This document shows, one piece after another, positions 41,806 to 50,003 of a stretch of DNA of 64,000 nucleotides. Within the stretch, counting starts at the first letter, position 1, and each line of letters opens with the position of its first letter. The stretch comes from Clostridiales bacterium (GTDB lineage: Bacteria > Bacillota > Clostridia > Oscillospirales > Oscillospiraceae): assembly GCA_004556755.1 (NCBI GenBank), contig SFFW01000005.1, positions 62,001 through 126,000 on the forward strand, read 5' to 3'. The translations under genes and the position numbers were made by a program. The notes beneath the pieces were generated by a model. The model made no database searches, had not been told where the DNA came from, and saw only the letters and a list, made by a program, of their open reading frames with translations.

Positions 41806-41921
41806 GCCGTACCCGATAAGATGAAGAAATCGGCAATCAAATAAGGACATAAGGACAAGTTGAGCTGAGAGGAATTCGGCTCCCGTCAGCTTAGAGGGAG
41901 ATGGGATTTATCGGGTACGGC
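41806..41921 (-). promoter_or_regulatory. Structured leader of the SLH gene
   Basis: GCCGTACCCGATAA (41806-41819) and TTATCGGGTACGGC (41908-41921) form a perfect 14-bp inverted repeat 88 bp apart, enclosing a smaller AGCTGA/TCAGCT hairpin (41863-41891). In the mRNA this makes a closed multi-element structure ending 24 nt before the start codon. It matches no riboswitch class I know. Confidence 0.55.
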
Positions 41922-42017
41922 GGGTGTCGGAGGGGGCTGAAACGGCACCCCATACAACAATTTCAGAATAACAGCACAAAGCGAAGTATAAATACAGACA
42001 CACGGAAAAATGTGACT

Positions 42018-42053
42018 AAAAAGCAGACATTCATAAACGAATGTCTGCTTTTT
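42018..42053 (-). terminator. Terminator of the sigma/anti-sigma operon
   Basis: AAAAAGCAGACATTC-ATAAAC-GAATGTCTGCTTTTT, perfect stem, 11 bp past the stop of the anti-sigma gene. Confidence 0.9.
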
Positions 42054-42064
42054 GCACATTATGT

Positions 42065-43279
42065 TTAGTCCGCTATCTCTTTGTCCGACTCAATTATTGC
42101 GCCGCTTTTTGCGTCTATCTTGTACTCGTATTCGTAGCCGCCGTATATAAACTCGACCTCGTACACGGCCGCACCGTCGTCGCTGTCAAGCTCGGAGATA
42201 AGCCCCGTGACCGAGGCAGCGGTCAGACCTGCGTTAGACAGCGCAATGCTTTTTGCCTTTTCGTCGCCGATGTAGCCTGCGCTTTCCTGCGTCATGCTGC
42301 CGCCCTGCTGCTTTGCGCCGTTGCGCTCGATCTCAAAGAGGAGAATGTCGCCGCTTTTAGCGTCAATTTCATACTCGTACTCTGCGCCGTTTGCATCGAA
42401 GTCAACCTCGTAGACCATTCTGCCGTACTCGTAGTCAAGCTCACAGTCGAGGTCGAAAACCGCCGTCTCCGCAAGAGAGGCATGGCTGAGCGCAATGCTC
42501 TTTGCCCTCTCGGCACCGATGTACGCCTTGTCGCTTGTGCTGCCGCTGTACAGCGTGCCGCCGATCTCTTTGCCGTTTGCGAGCAGGCAAAGCTCGTTTA
42601 TGCTCAGAGGAGCCAGCTCCTCGACCTTGAGGGTGGGGTTAAGCTCAATGATCTTTTCGATAAACGCCGCCTTGCCGACGGATATTCCGTAGCGCTCGGC
42701 AAGCTTGCGGGTGTCATCGTCGATGTCGTCGAGGTTCTGAGCAACGACTGCGCCCGCTCCGTCGAGAGCGGAGGAGACCTCCTGCATGAGCTTTGCCTCC
42801 AGTGCTGCGGTGTCGATGCTGCCGTCGCCGGAAACGGAGACTAAAACGGAGTTTCTCAGCTCGTCAATGTAGCCGTTTTTGAGCATCGAGCCGACGATGG
42901 CGTTGACACCTGTGTTGAGGTCTGTACCCTCAAGCTTCATGCCGGAGAGGACCTTTTTACCGTCGTCGTTCAATGCCCTTGCGATTATGATGCGCTCATC
43001 GGCGTCGACCTCAAGCTCAATGCTGGGGTTAACGTCTATGGAAACGAGCGCCGCTGCGTCGCTTCCCGTGAAGTTCTTGTAGAGGAACACGCCTGCGATG
43101 AGCAGAACGAAAACCGCTGCGATAGATAAGATGCGGGAGAGCTTTTTATTTTTCCTTTTTTCCATGCTTATGACCTGTCCTTTCTCACGGTCGCAGCCTT
43201 CCAGAATATCATCCAGTATGTCCGGAGTTGCCTTCTGCAAGGCAGACTTCAGTTTTGCCTCAATGGGATCATAATTCAT
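42065..43279 (-). CDS. Anti-sigma factor-like membrane protein with PepSY repeats (RsgI/DUF4179-like)
   Basis: 404 residues: a ~45-residue cytoplasmic N-terminus, one membrane helix (~48-66), then an outer RsgI-like segment (VSIDVNPSIELEVDADERII, the 'sidiNPsiel' motif), a helical region, and two C-terminal PepSY-type domains (~265-320 and ~345-400), each with AKSIALSxA and EYEYxIDAKSG. The start overlaps the sigma gene by ATGA, so it is almost certainly its anti-sigma partner. PepSY domains may sense envelope proteases or peptides. Confidence 0.82.
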   Translation of the reverse strand: MNYDPIEAKLKSALQKATPDILDDILEGCDREKGQVISMEKRKNKKLSRILSIAAVFVLLIAGVFLYKNFTGSDAAALVSIDVNPSIELEVDADERIIIARALNDDGKKVLSGMKLEGTDLNTGVNAIVGSMLKNGYIDELRNSVLVSVSGDGSIDTAALEAKLMQEVSSALDGAGAVVAQNLDDIDDDTRKLAERYGISVGKAAFIEKIIELNPTLKVEELAPLSINELCLLANGKEIGGTLYSGSTSDKAYIGAERAKSIALSHASLAETAVFDLDCELDYEYGRMVYEVDFDANGAEYEYEIDAKSGDILLFEIERNGAKQQGGSMTQESAGYIGDEKAKSIALSNAGLTAASVTGLISELDSDDGAAVYEVEFIYGGYEYEYKIDAKSGAIIESDKEIAD

Positions 43280-43845
43280 ATTTCCGCCTCCATTGCTGCC
43301 TTCAGTTTTTTGATCGCTCTTGAATATTTTGAAAGGACACCCGACAGGGTCATGTCGGTGACTGCCGCTATCTCACGGTGCCTGAGTCCCGCTACCGCAT
43401 GGAGCATGACCACCTGCCGCTCCGAGGGAGTGAGCGCACCCAGCGCCACTTTGAGCAGCAGCCGCTCATCATGGCTGAGACCCTCCGCCTTTATCCCGCA
43501 CAGCATTTGCTCGTCGGGGTCGGTCGGCGTTATGCGACCGCTTTCCCGAAGCTTCATCAGGGCAAAATTTTTGGCAATGGTGATTATCCATGCCATGGGC
43601 TTGCCGTGGTCGGTATAGCCTGCGGCGCCTGAGTAGATCTTAATAAAGGTGTCGTGCAGGACGTCCTCGGCATCGTGGGAGCTGTGCAGGACGGAAAGCG
43701 CATAAGCGTAGACGGCATCGGCCGTATGACCGTACAAATCGCCGAGTGCGGCTTTGTCGCCTTCGGCAATGCGCTCAATGAGCGCAGACAGCTCATGCCT
43801 TTCGTTTGGCTCGTGTTCGGTTTTTATGGCGGAACCAAAAACCAT
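43276..43845 (-). CDS. ECF-type RNA polymerase sigma factor
   Basis: About 190 residues. Region 2 includes DAEDVLHDTFIKIYSGA and WIITIAKNFALMKLR; region 4 includes ALTPSERQVVMLHAVAGLRHREIA and TLSGVLSKYSRAIKKLK. The start is ambiguous: ATG 43845 has AAAGG nine bases upstream; ATG 43872 and 43854 are alternatives. It is co-translated with the membrane anti-sigma. Typical role: envelope-stress regulon; targets unknown. Confidence 0.85.
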   Translation of the reverse strand: MVFGSAIKTEHEPNERHELSALIERIAEGDKAALGDLYGHTADAVYAYALSVLHSSHDAEDVLHDTFIKIYSGAAGYTDHGKPMAWIITIAKNFALMKLRESGRITPTDPDEQMLCGIKAEGLSHDERLLLKVALGALTPSERQVVMLHAVAGLRHREIAAVTDMTLSGVLSKYSRAIKKLKAAMEAEI

Positions 43846-43921
43846 CGTAAGCATCCTTTCAAGTCCTTTCATTAGGTCAATGCGTGAGAAAGCTGTTTTA
43901 TTGCACGGGAAATAAAAATTT

Positions 43922-44734
43922 TTAAATTTCTGCCGTCTCGCCCGTAAAGACGACGCAGGTCGGACCCGTGAGGTAAAGCTCTGCGGGGGTCGTTTTGTCG
44001 GCAAGCGTGACGGTGAGGTCGCCGCCGGGCATCGAGACCGTAACATCGTCGCCGGAGAGAAGTCCCATGAGCGTCAGCGCCGTGGTGATGGCGCCGCTCC
44101 CCGTGCCGCAGGCAAGGGTGAAGTCCTCAACGCCCCGCTCAAAGGTTATCGCCTTGACGGAGCTGCGGTCGAGGATCTTGACAAAGCTCACGTTTGCGCC
44201 CTTCGGGAAGGCACCGGAGTATCGCAGCCGCTTTCCGAGATCAAAAAGCTCACTGCGGTCTAAGCGATCCCAGTCGTCTAAAAGCAAAACGGCGTGCGGC
44301 AGACCTGGGCAGCCAAGCTCGACGTAAGCGCAGTCAAGCCCTTCCGCCGTGCGGTGTAGGTCAATTAGAGTCGGGTCGTTTAAGCGGATGCGGTAGAGTG
44401 TTTCGCTTATGCGCTCTCCAACCACGGGTCCCGCCGTCGTCTCGATATGCTGTGTTTTCCCGGAGAGGGAGTGTTCATAGCCGTAGCGGGCAATGCATCT
44501 TGCGCCGTTGCCGCACATCTCACCGAGTGAACCGTCGGCGTTATAAAACAGCAGCTTAAAATCGCTGCCGTTTTCCGGGGGGCACACGAGCATCAGCCCG
44601 TCTGCGCCGATGCCGAGCCTGCGATCGCATAAGCGCCGTGCAAGTTCGGGCGCCGTGTCATGGGAAATGCCCTCCGATACGGCGTCGATTATAACGAAGT
44701 CGTTTCCGGCTCCGTGCATTTTTGTAAATTTCAA
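43922..44734 (-). CDS. dapF: Diaminopimelate epimerase
   Basis: 270 residues. MHGAGNDFVIID opens the family; the two catalytic Cys are in CGNGARCIARYG and LACGTGSGA. It converts LL- to meso-diaminopimelate for lysine and peptidoglycan. The start is TTG 44734 (Leu codon read as Met), with GGGGTGAT six bases upstream; the first ATG is five codons in, inside the conserved motif region, so it is too late. It is divergent from the CoA-transferase. Confidence 0.95.
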   Translation of the reverse strand: MKFTKMHGAGNDFVIIDAVSEGISHDTAPELARRLCDRRLGIGADGLMLVCPPENGSDFKLLFYNADGSLGEMCGNGARCIARYGYEHSLSGKTQHIETTAGPVVGERISETLYRIRLNDPTLIDLHRTAEGLDCAYVELGCPGLPHAVLLLDDWDRLDRSELFDLGKRLRYSGAFPKGANVSFVKILDRSSVKAITFERGVEDFTLACGTGSGAITTALTLMGLLSGDDVTVSMPGGDLTVTLADKTTPAELYLTGPTCVVFTGETAEI

Positions 44735-44765
44735 TCAAATCACCCCGTCAAGATTATAACACCAC

Positions 44766-44794
44766 TTGAAAAGCCTGTCACGCTATTATATAAT
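44766..44794 (+). promoter_or_regulatory. Strong promoter of the CoA-transferase gene
   Basis: TTGAAA (44766-44771), 17-bp spacer, TATAAT (44789-44794). Confidence 0.8.
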
Positions 44795-44837
44795 AATGAA
44801 TTGTAATAAATACAAAAATATAATTCGAGGTGCAAAA

Positions 44838-46145
44838 ATGACCGATTATAAAGCATTGTACGCACAAAAGCTCACCACCGCCGACCAAATTGCGGCGGAG
44901 GTCAAGTCCGGCTGGCTCATGGGCATGGACACCGGTCCCTCTCAGGCTCCCGCAATTATGAGCGCCATTGCCGAGAAGATCAAAAACAGCGACATTACCG
45001 ACGTCAAGGTCCAGACCCTGCTTGACATTTACCCCTTTGAGTTTTACGCAGACGAGTCCCTCAAGGGCAAGATGACGGGCTATAGCTGGTTCTCCTCCGG
45101 CGGCGCACGCAAGGCGATAAACGGCGGATATGCCGATCTGCTGCCCTGCTATTACAGAGATATTCCGAGACACATCCTCACCGAGTACAGCTACGATGCC
45201 GTCTGCGTCGAGGTTTCTCCCATGGACAGCCACGGCTACTTCTCACTCGGACTTAACGGCTCCTACATCGAAGCCATGTTCGACAAGGCAAAGAGAATTT
45301 TCGTCGAGGTAAACGACAAGCAGCCCCGCTGCCTCTGCGGTACTCAGCTTCACGTTTCGCAGGTCGATGCGATCGTTGAGTATAACCACGAGCTGCCCGT
45401 GCTGCCTCCCGTGAAGCTTGACGAGGTCAGCATAACCATCGGCAACCTCATCGCAGAGCAGATCCCCGACGGCGCCTGCATCCAGCTCGGCATCGGCGCT
45501 ATCCCCGACGCCACCGGTATGGCGCTGAAAGCAAAGCACGACCTTGGCATACATACCGAGATGTTCACCGACTCCATGGTCGAGCTTATCGAGTGCGGAG
45601 CGGTCAATAACTCCAAAAAGCAGATCCACAGAGGCAAGAGCGTTACCACCTTCGCATACGGCTCAAAGAGGATCTACGACTACATCGACGACAATCCGGC
45701 AATTGAGATACTGCCCGTAAACTACGTCAACGACCCCAACGTCATCTGCAAGAACGACAACATGATCTCCATAAATGCGGCGCTTGAGGTCGACTTCTTC
45801 GGTCAGGTCTGCGCAGAGAGCGTCGGCACGAAGCATATGTCCGGCTCCGGCGGTCAGATCGACTACGTCAGAGGCGCCTGCCAGTCCAAGGGCGGCAAGA
45901 GCTTTATCGCATTCACCTCCACCGCAAAGGGCGGTACCATCAGCAAGATAAAGCCCATCCTCACCCCCGGCGCCATCTGCACCACCAGCAAGAACGACGT
46001 TGACTGCATAGTCACCGAGTACGGCATTGCTCACCTTCGAGGCCGCAGCCTCGGCGAGAGAACAAAGCAGCTCATCGCCATCGCTCACCCCGACTTCCGT
46101 GACGAGCTGACCTTCGAGGCAAAGAAGAGAGGCATCCTCATTTAA
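44838..46145 (+). CDS. Acetyl-CoA hydrolase/transferase-family CoA-transferase (4-hydroxybutyrate or butyrate type)
   Basis: 435 residues. The family's catalytic Glu is in LGIHTEMFTDSMVEL; the CoA-binding Gly-rich loop is IQLGIGAIPDATG; and SGSGGQIDYVRGA and GIAHLRGRSLGERTKQLIAIAHPDFR are conserved at the C-terminus. Relatives are 4-hydroxybutyrate CoA-transferase and butyryl-CoA:acetate CoA-transferase, both used by butyrate-forming anaerobes. Sequence alone does not separate them. The ATG at 44838 follows CGAGGTG. Codon bias is strong and the promoter is near consensus, suggesting a central fermentative enzyme. Confidence 0.88.
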   Translation: MTDYKALYAQKLTTADQIAAEVKSGWLMGMDTGPSQAPAIMSAIAEKIKNSDITDVKVQTLLDIYPFEFYADESLKGKMTGYSWFSSGGARKAINGGYADLLPCYYRDIPRHILTEYSYDAVCVEVSPMDSHGYFSLGLNGSYIEAMFDKAKRIFVEVNDKQPRCLCGTQLHVSQVDAIVEYNHELPVLPPVKLDEVSITIGNLIAEQIPDGACIQLGIGAIPDATGMALKAKHDLGIHTEMFTDSMVELIECGAVNNSKKQIHRGKSVTTFAYGSKRIYDYIDDNPAIEILPVNYVNDPNVICKNDNMISINAALEVDFFGQVCAESVGTKHMSGSGGQIDYVRGACQSKGGKSFIAFTSTAKGGTISKIKPILTPGAICTTSKNDVDCIVTEYGIAHLRGRSLGERTKQLIAIAHPDFRDELTFEAKKRGILI

Positions 46146-46154
46146 GGACGATAT

Positions 46155-46190
46155 AAAAAAACAGCGAAGCTTTGCTTTGCTGTTTTTTTA
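46155..46190. terminator. Bidirectional terminator
   Basis: AAAAAACAGCGAAGC and GCTTTGCTGTTTTTTT pair with one G-U; it serves the CoA-transferase and the convergent pseudouridine synthase. Confidence 0.85.
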
Positions 46191-46192
46191 TA

Positions 46193-46852
46193 TTAACCGA
46201 GACGGGGGTAGACGGAAGGGTCAAATTCGCTCCACGGGTACTCCTTCGGCGGCTTTACCTGAAAACGCATGAACTTTCCGCTTGCGGGGTTTACAAAGCC
46301 GAGCCTGTACGACCAAAGCGCAATGTTGCAGCCGTCGTCCCGACCGCCGTACTTTTTGTCGCCGAGCAGGGGAAGGCGGCGGTGCGTGAATTGCGCACGA
46401 ATTTGGTGTGTCCGTCCTGTTATGAGCCTTATTTCGACCATGCTCTTGTCGTCTTTTGTGGCGAGCAGCTCGTATTCAAGCACGGCGTCCTGCGAGCCAC
46501 GGCAGGGCTTGTTCACGACGAAGGTCTTGTGCTTTTCCTTCGAGCGCAGAAGAATGTCCTCCATTCTGCCGCTGCGCTCCTGCGGAACGCCGTGGACTAT
46601 TGCAAGATAGGTCTTTTTAAACTGATTTTCACGAATCTGCCGACTCAGCTCGGAGGCGGTTTCGGGGTTGAGCGCATACACCATAAGTCCGGACACGACC
46701 TGATCGAGGCGGTGTACCGTCCTGACGTCGGCGTTTTCGTCGCCGAGAGCGTTGCGGATAAGCTCCGGCATGCCGCCCGGCTCGTCGGTGGATATGACCC
46801 CGGCGGGCTTTATGCACACTATTAAATCCGAATTGCAGTAAATGATATTCAC
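46193..46852 (-). CDS. RluA-family pseudouridine synthase
   Basis: 219 residues. The catalytic Asp is in VHRLDQVVSGLMVYA (HRLD motif), with LITGRTHQIRAQFTHRRLPLLGDKKYGG in the second half. There is no S4 domain, so it is a short RluA/RluC/TruC-like member acting on rRNA or tRNA. The target is not predictable. The ATG at 46852 has GGAG upstream. Confidence 0.88.
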   Translation of the reverse strand: MNIIYCNSDLIVCIKPAGVISTDEPGGMPELIRNALGDENADVRTVHRLDQVVSGLMVYALNPETASELSRQIRENQFKKTYLAIVHGVPQERSGRMEDILLRSKEKHKTFVVNKPCRGSQDAVLEYELLATKDDKSMVEIRLITGRTHQIRAQFTHRRLPLLGDKKYGGRDDGCNIALWSYRLGFVNPASGKFMRFQVKPPKEYPWSEFDPSVYPRLG

Positions 46853-46925
46853 GGTGGTATCTCCTCATGGAAAAGTCCCGCTGTGCAGGGCTTTAAAGGC
46901 AAAATTCGGTGTCGAGAATGCTTTC

Positions 46926-47329
46926 CTAGGCGCAGGCTTCGGAAAGCTCCTTCATTTCGACGGACGCCTTTTCGTCGCCGTCCGTGTTCTTTTCCTCCTC
47001 ATCGGCGCTCTCGGCGATGGCTATGTAAACTATCCATGCAAGTGCGATTATAAGGACCTTTAAGACGGGCTTGAGCGTCTTGCTTCTGAGGATGAGTATC
47101 GTAAGCGGAACGGGGAAAATGAATATCCAGCCGAGTACCCACCACACGGTGTTTTCTTTCCGGTAGGCTGCGGAGCGGCAGCGGGCGAGGGGGTGGGAGC
47201 GGGAGCGGCGGCTGATGCACCGTCAACGATGAAGGACGAGCCGCAGTATTCGCAGCTTACCTGTGACGCACCGTTTTCGATCTTCAGCGCAGCGCCGCAT
47301 TTGGGGCAGGTAAAGTCAATCAGAGTCAT
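46926..47329 (-). pseudogene. Zinc-ribbon membrane protein gene, single-base frameshift
   Basis: The first frame (from 47329) encodes FTCPKCGAALKIENG and VSCEYCGSSFIVDG (a zinc ribbon) and an Ala/Pro linker to PTGKKT. It then runs out of frame near 47152-47155. The next frame continues VWWVLGWIFIFPVPLTILIL, a second hydrophobic stretch and an acidic tail ending at 46926. Together they make a common clostridial zinc-ribbon/two-helix membrane protein of ~133 residues. Adding one A to the run of four A's (minus strand) restores it. Confidence 0.75.
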
Positions 47330-47407
47330 AAAAAACCTCTCGGCATATTCATTATATAAATGATATCATACGCCGCCGCCGATTTCAAGCGCCGCCCGCC
47401 TGACGAC

Positions 47408-47805
47408 TTACTTCAAGCAAATAATATATGTAATCAGAACAGCGATTATCGCAAGGGCATGACATGCGTATCGTTCGGTCTTGTCCGCATTGGCAGGCTT
47501 GGCGCTGAGGAACCTTAATTTGAGTCTAAGCTCATCTAAATCGTCTGCAAACAGAATGAAGATAGCGTTGATAAAGCAGATCAGGGTATAGATGGCGCTT
47601 CCGAGATTGGACTCGACGCCGTCGATGCCGATTTTTCCGAGTGCAGTACGATGACGGTTCTTATCGCAGTCGCAGCGTCGGAGTCGGTTTTCCTGATACC
47701 GCATTTTGCGAGGATCGTCGTCAGTCCGGCAAACAGCGCCGAGCCGAACGCAAAGAGAATCCACATGAGAAACACAATGATGACAGTATTCAGAAGGTAA
47801 GTCAT
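47408..47805 (-). pseudogene. Membrane protein gene, single-base frameshift
   Basis: The frame from ATG 47805 (after AAGGAGAG) encodes MTYLLNTVIIVFLMWILFAF..ILAKCGIRKTDSD. It loses frame at the A5 run 47632-47636. One added A lets it continue as KIGIDGVESNLGSAIYTLIC and two further helices to the stop at 47408. The restored product would be ~132 residues with three or four helices; family unknown. Confidence 0.65.
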
Positions 47806-47831
47806 GTTACCGCTCTCCTTTCGTGCGGTCA

Positions 47832-47891
47832 ATGCAAAAGCCCCCGCCTATGACGGGAGCTTTTGTATATGGCGGAGAGTAAGGGATTCGA
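47832..47891. repeat. 60-bp direct repeat, copy 1 (tRNA-Ser 3' end plus terminator)
   Basis: Identical to 47984-48043. It contains the tRNA-Ser 3' terminator hairpin and the acceptor/T-arm 3' portion of tRNA-Ser, but not the rest of a tRNA. It resembles an att-type duplication or partial tandem duplication. Confidence 0.85.
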
Positions 47892-47968
47892 CCTGCGCTG
47901 CGGCGCAGGCCGCCTCGGGTTGCAAAGCGCCCCCGGCGCTTTGCTAAGAGCCCTCGGGTTCGAATCCC
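47883..47968. repeat. Palindromic unit bounded by inverted T-loop sequences
   Basis: GGGATTCGA (47883-47891) and TCGAATCCC (47960-47968) are exact inverted repeats. Between them are two perfect hairpins: CCTGCGC-TGCG-GCGCAGG (47892-47909) and GCAAAGCGCC-CCC-GGCGCTTTGC (47922-47944). No gene fits here. Confidence 0.6.
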
Positions 47969-47983
47969 AACGGTTTTTATTAT

Positions 47984-48043
47984 ATGCAAAAGCCCCCGCC
48001 TATGACGGGAGCTTTTGTATATGGCGGAGAGTAAGGGATTCGA
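47984..48043. repeat. 60-bp direct repeat, copy 2 (inside tRNA-Ser)
   Basis: Second copy of 47832-47891, offset by 152 bp; this one is part of the intact tRNA-Ser(TGA) and its terminator. Confidence 0.85.
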
Positions 48044-48110
48044 ACCCCTGTGGCGTTGCCGCCTAACGGTTTTCAAGACCGCCCCGTTATGACCACTTCG
48101 GTAACTCTCC
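48022..48110 (-). tRNA. tRNA-Ser (TGA)
   Basis: 89 nt including CCA with a long variable arm. Acceptor GGAGAGT pairs with ACTCTCC; the anticodon loop CTTGAAA carries TGA; the T-loop is GTTCGAATC. Confidence 0.95.
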
Positions 48111-48191
48111 ATGTATCAAATATTTATAACATATTTGCGTATCGGTGTCAACACGTCGGGACGCAAACAGCTTTACAATGCTGCAAAAAAT

Positions 48192-48225
48192 AAATCGGCA
48201 AGTCTCAAAAGAGCCTTGCCGATTT
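48192..48225 (-). terminator. Terminator after tRNA-Ser (GCT)
   Basis: AAATCGGCAAG/CTTGCCGATTT stem with a leftward U-rich tract (TTTATTTTTT). Confidence 0.85.
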
Positions 48226-48226
48226 G

Positions 48227-48318
48227 TGGCGCAGAAGGAGGGATTTGAACCCTCGCGCGCTTTTTACACGCCTACTCCCTTAGCAGGGGAGCCCCTTCGG
48301 CCTCTTGGGTACTTCTGC
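48227..48318 (-). tRNA. tRNA-Ser (GCT)
   Basis: 92 nt including CCA, class II with a long variable arm. Acceptor GCAGAAG pairs with CTTCTGC; the anticodon loop CTGCTAA carries GCT; the T-loop is GTTCAAATC. Confidence 0.95.
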
Positions 48319-48357
48319 ATAGCCGCTCAAATATAATAGCATACGGGAGCGCCTGTG

Positions 48358-48789
48358 TCAAGAATTAGTTTCCGCAAAAAGTCGCAGCGCATCGGCATAG
48401 CCCTCAAAGCCCTTTCCGACTATGCTCTCAAAGCAGTAGAGGGCGGGGAAGGAGCGCTTTCTGAAATCCTCCCGTGCGTTTATGTCGGTCAAATGCACCT
48501 CGACGGCGGGAATGCCGACCGCCTTGAGCGCATCGAGTATCGCAACCGAGGTGTGAGTGTACGCAGCGGCGTTTATTACGATGCCGTCAAAAGCTCCGTA
48601 TGCCGCTTGTATCTTGTCGACGATCGCTCCCTCGTGGTTGGACTGGAATATCTCAACGCTGAGACCCAAGTCAGAAGCAGTTGACATAATATAGTAGCAT
48701 AATGCTTTGTAATCCCGTCTGCCGTATATATCCGGCTCACGGATGCCGAGCATATTCAGGTTCGGACCGTTAATAACGAGTATTTTCAT
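48358..48789 (-). CDS. aroQ: 3-dehydroquinate dehydratase, type II
   Basis: 143 residues. MKILVINGPNLNMLGIREPDIYG (catalytic Tyr region), HEGAIVDKIQAAY, INAAAYTHTSVAILDAL and VEVHLTDINAREDFRKRS are the type II dehydroquinase signatures. It dehydrates 3-dehydroquinate to 3-dehydroshikimate. ATG 48789 overlaps the stop of the aroE-aroK fusion as ATGA. Last gene of the aro operon. Confidence 0.96.
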   Translation of the reverse strand: MKILVINGPNLNMLGIREPDIYGRRDYKALCYYIMSTASDLGLSVEIFQSNHEGAIVDKIQAAYGAFDGIVINAAAYTHTSVAILDALKAVGIPAVEVHLTDINAREDFRKRSFPALYCFESIVGKGFEGYADALRLFAETNS

Positions 48790-50003
48790 TTTAACGCCTC
48801 CATTATTTGTGTGGCACATTCGGCGGCGCTGCTGCCGCTGACGGTCAGATCGCACCAGCTTCTGTAGAGCGGCAAGCGCTTCTCCGCCATATCGTAAAGA
48901 GAGCCTGCCTGAGACAGGGGACGACCGTCGGTCGGAAGCTCGGATATGCTGCGGTCGAGGAATACAATAACGCCGTTCTGATGCAGAAGCCGATAGTTTT
49001 CGGGGCGCAGGATCACACCGCCGCCCGTGGATATGATGCTGCCGCCTACTTTTGTTATGTCAACCAAAATCTCAGTCTCAAGCTTCCTGAATGCAGTCTC
49101 GCCGTAACGTGCAAAGTATTCGGGTATCGTGCAATTGCGGCGTTTTTCAAACTCGGTGTCGCAATCTATATGCCGCATTCCTGTAAGTTTACATAATTCT
49201 GAACCCGTGGCCGTTTTGCCGCAGCCGGGCATACCGATAAGCACGATGTTCCGCACACGGCGGAGCAGACTGCCATATGCATCCTGAAGCTCTTTCTCCG
49301 AAACCGAAGCTCCCGTAAAGAGCCGTACTGCGGCGGCTGCCTGCGCTGCAAGCATGAAAAGACCGCCCGCTGCGGGGATGCCGAGACTGTCCGCATCACA
49401 CAAAAGTGCGGTTCTGAGGGGATTGTATATGAGGTCAAAAACCCCGGTACATTTATGAAAGCGACTGAGATCAATAAGGCTTTCTCCGTTGTTCGGATAC
49501 ATTCCGACGGGGGTCGCATTTACAATAATCTCGGCGTCATAATGATTGCACAAGTTTACATAATTCACATCGCCGTTTCTCGTGACGGTGACGATGGAAG
49601 CGGCATTCAAATCACGCAGAGCGGCTCTGACAGTTGGGGCGACGCCGCCGTTTCCGAGGACAAGACACTTCTTTCCATCGACCGAAATGCCGCTGCTTTC
49701 GATGAGCTTCATAAAGCCCGAATAGTCGGTGTTGTAGCCTATAAGTCTGCCGCCGTCGTTTACAATTGCGTTGACGCTGCCGATCTCGGCTGCGGTCGGG
49801 CTAAGCTCGTCGCAGTAGGAAATGACGGCCTTTTTGTAGGGGACCGTGACGTTTATAGCTTTAAAATTCCTGTCGCCGAAAAATCCGCAAAGCTCCTCCG
49901 GCTCCTTTTCGATCAGAGCGTACTCATAGCCGCCGAGCATCCTGTGCAGCTCGGGAGAGTGGCTGTGCGAAAGCTTTCTGCCAAGCAGTCCAAACTCAGT
50001 CAT
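48786..50003 (-). CDS. aroE-aroK: Shikimate dehydrogenase-shikimate kinase fusion
   Basis: 405 residues. Residues 1-~255 are AroE: GRKLSHSHSPELH, NVTVPYKKAVI (Lys), GYNTDYSGF (Asp), and NADP loop LGNGGVAPTVRA. Residues ~256-405 are AroK: Walker A LIGMPGCGKTATG, DCDTEFEKR, RKLETEIL, STGGGVILRPEN. The fusion links steps 4 and 5 of the shikimate pathway. It overlaps aroC by 8 bp upstream and aroQ by 4 bp downstream. Confidence 0.95.
   Translation of the reverse strand: MTEFGLLGRKLSHSHSPELHRMLGGYEYALIEKEPEELCGFFGDRNFKAINVTVPYKKAVISYCDELSPTAAEIGSVNAIVNDGGRLIGYNTDYSGFMKLIESSGISVDGKKCLVLGNGGVAPTVRAALRDLNAASIVTVTRNGDVNYVNLCNHYDAEIIVNATPVGMYPNNGESLIDLSRFHKCTGVFDLIYNPLRTALLCDADSLGIPAAGGLFMLAAQAAAAVRLFTGASVSEKELQDAYGSLLRRVRNIVLIGMPGCGKTATGSELCKLTGMRHIDCDTEFEKRRNCTIPEYFARYGETAFRKLETEILVDITKVGGSIISTGGGVILRPENYRLLHQNGVIVFLDRSISELPTDGRPLSQAGSLYDMAEKRLPLYRSWCDLTVSGSSAAECATQIMEALK

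Noticed and set aside
41806..41921. c-di-GMP (GEMM) riboswitch before the SLH gene
   Set aside because: The conserved GEMM core blocks and tetraloop/receptor are absent from the 116-nt leader.
47140..47165. Programmed -1 ribosomal frameshift in the zinc-ribbon gene
   Set aside because: No in-frame X XXY YYZ slippery heptamer or downstream pseudoknot was seen; a missing base in the A-run explains it and two neighbours equally well.
47868..47975. A second complete tRNA gene next to tRNA-Ser
   Set aside because: Only a 3' acceptor/T-arm fragment and an isolated T-loop sequence are present; no anticodon arm or matching 5' acceptor can be folded.
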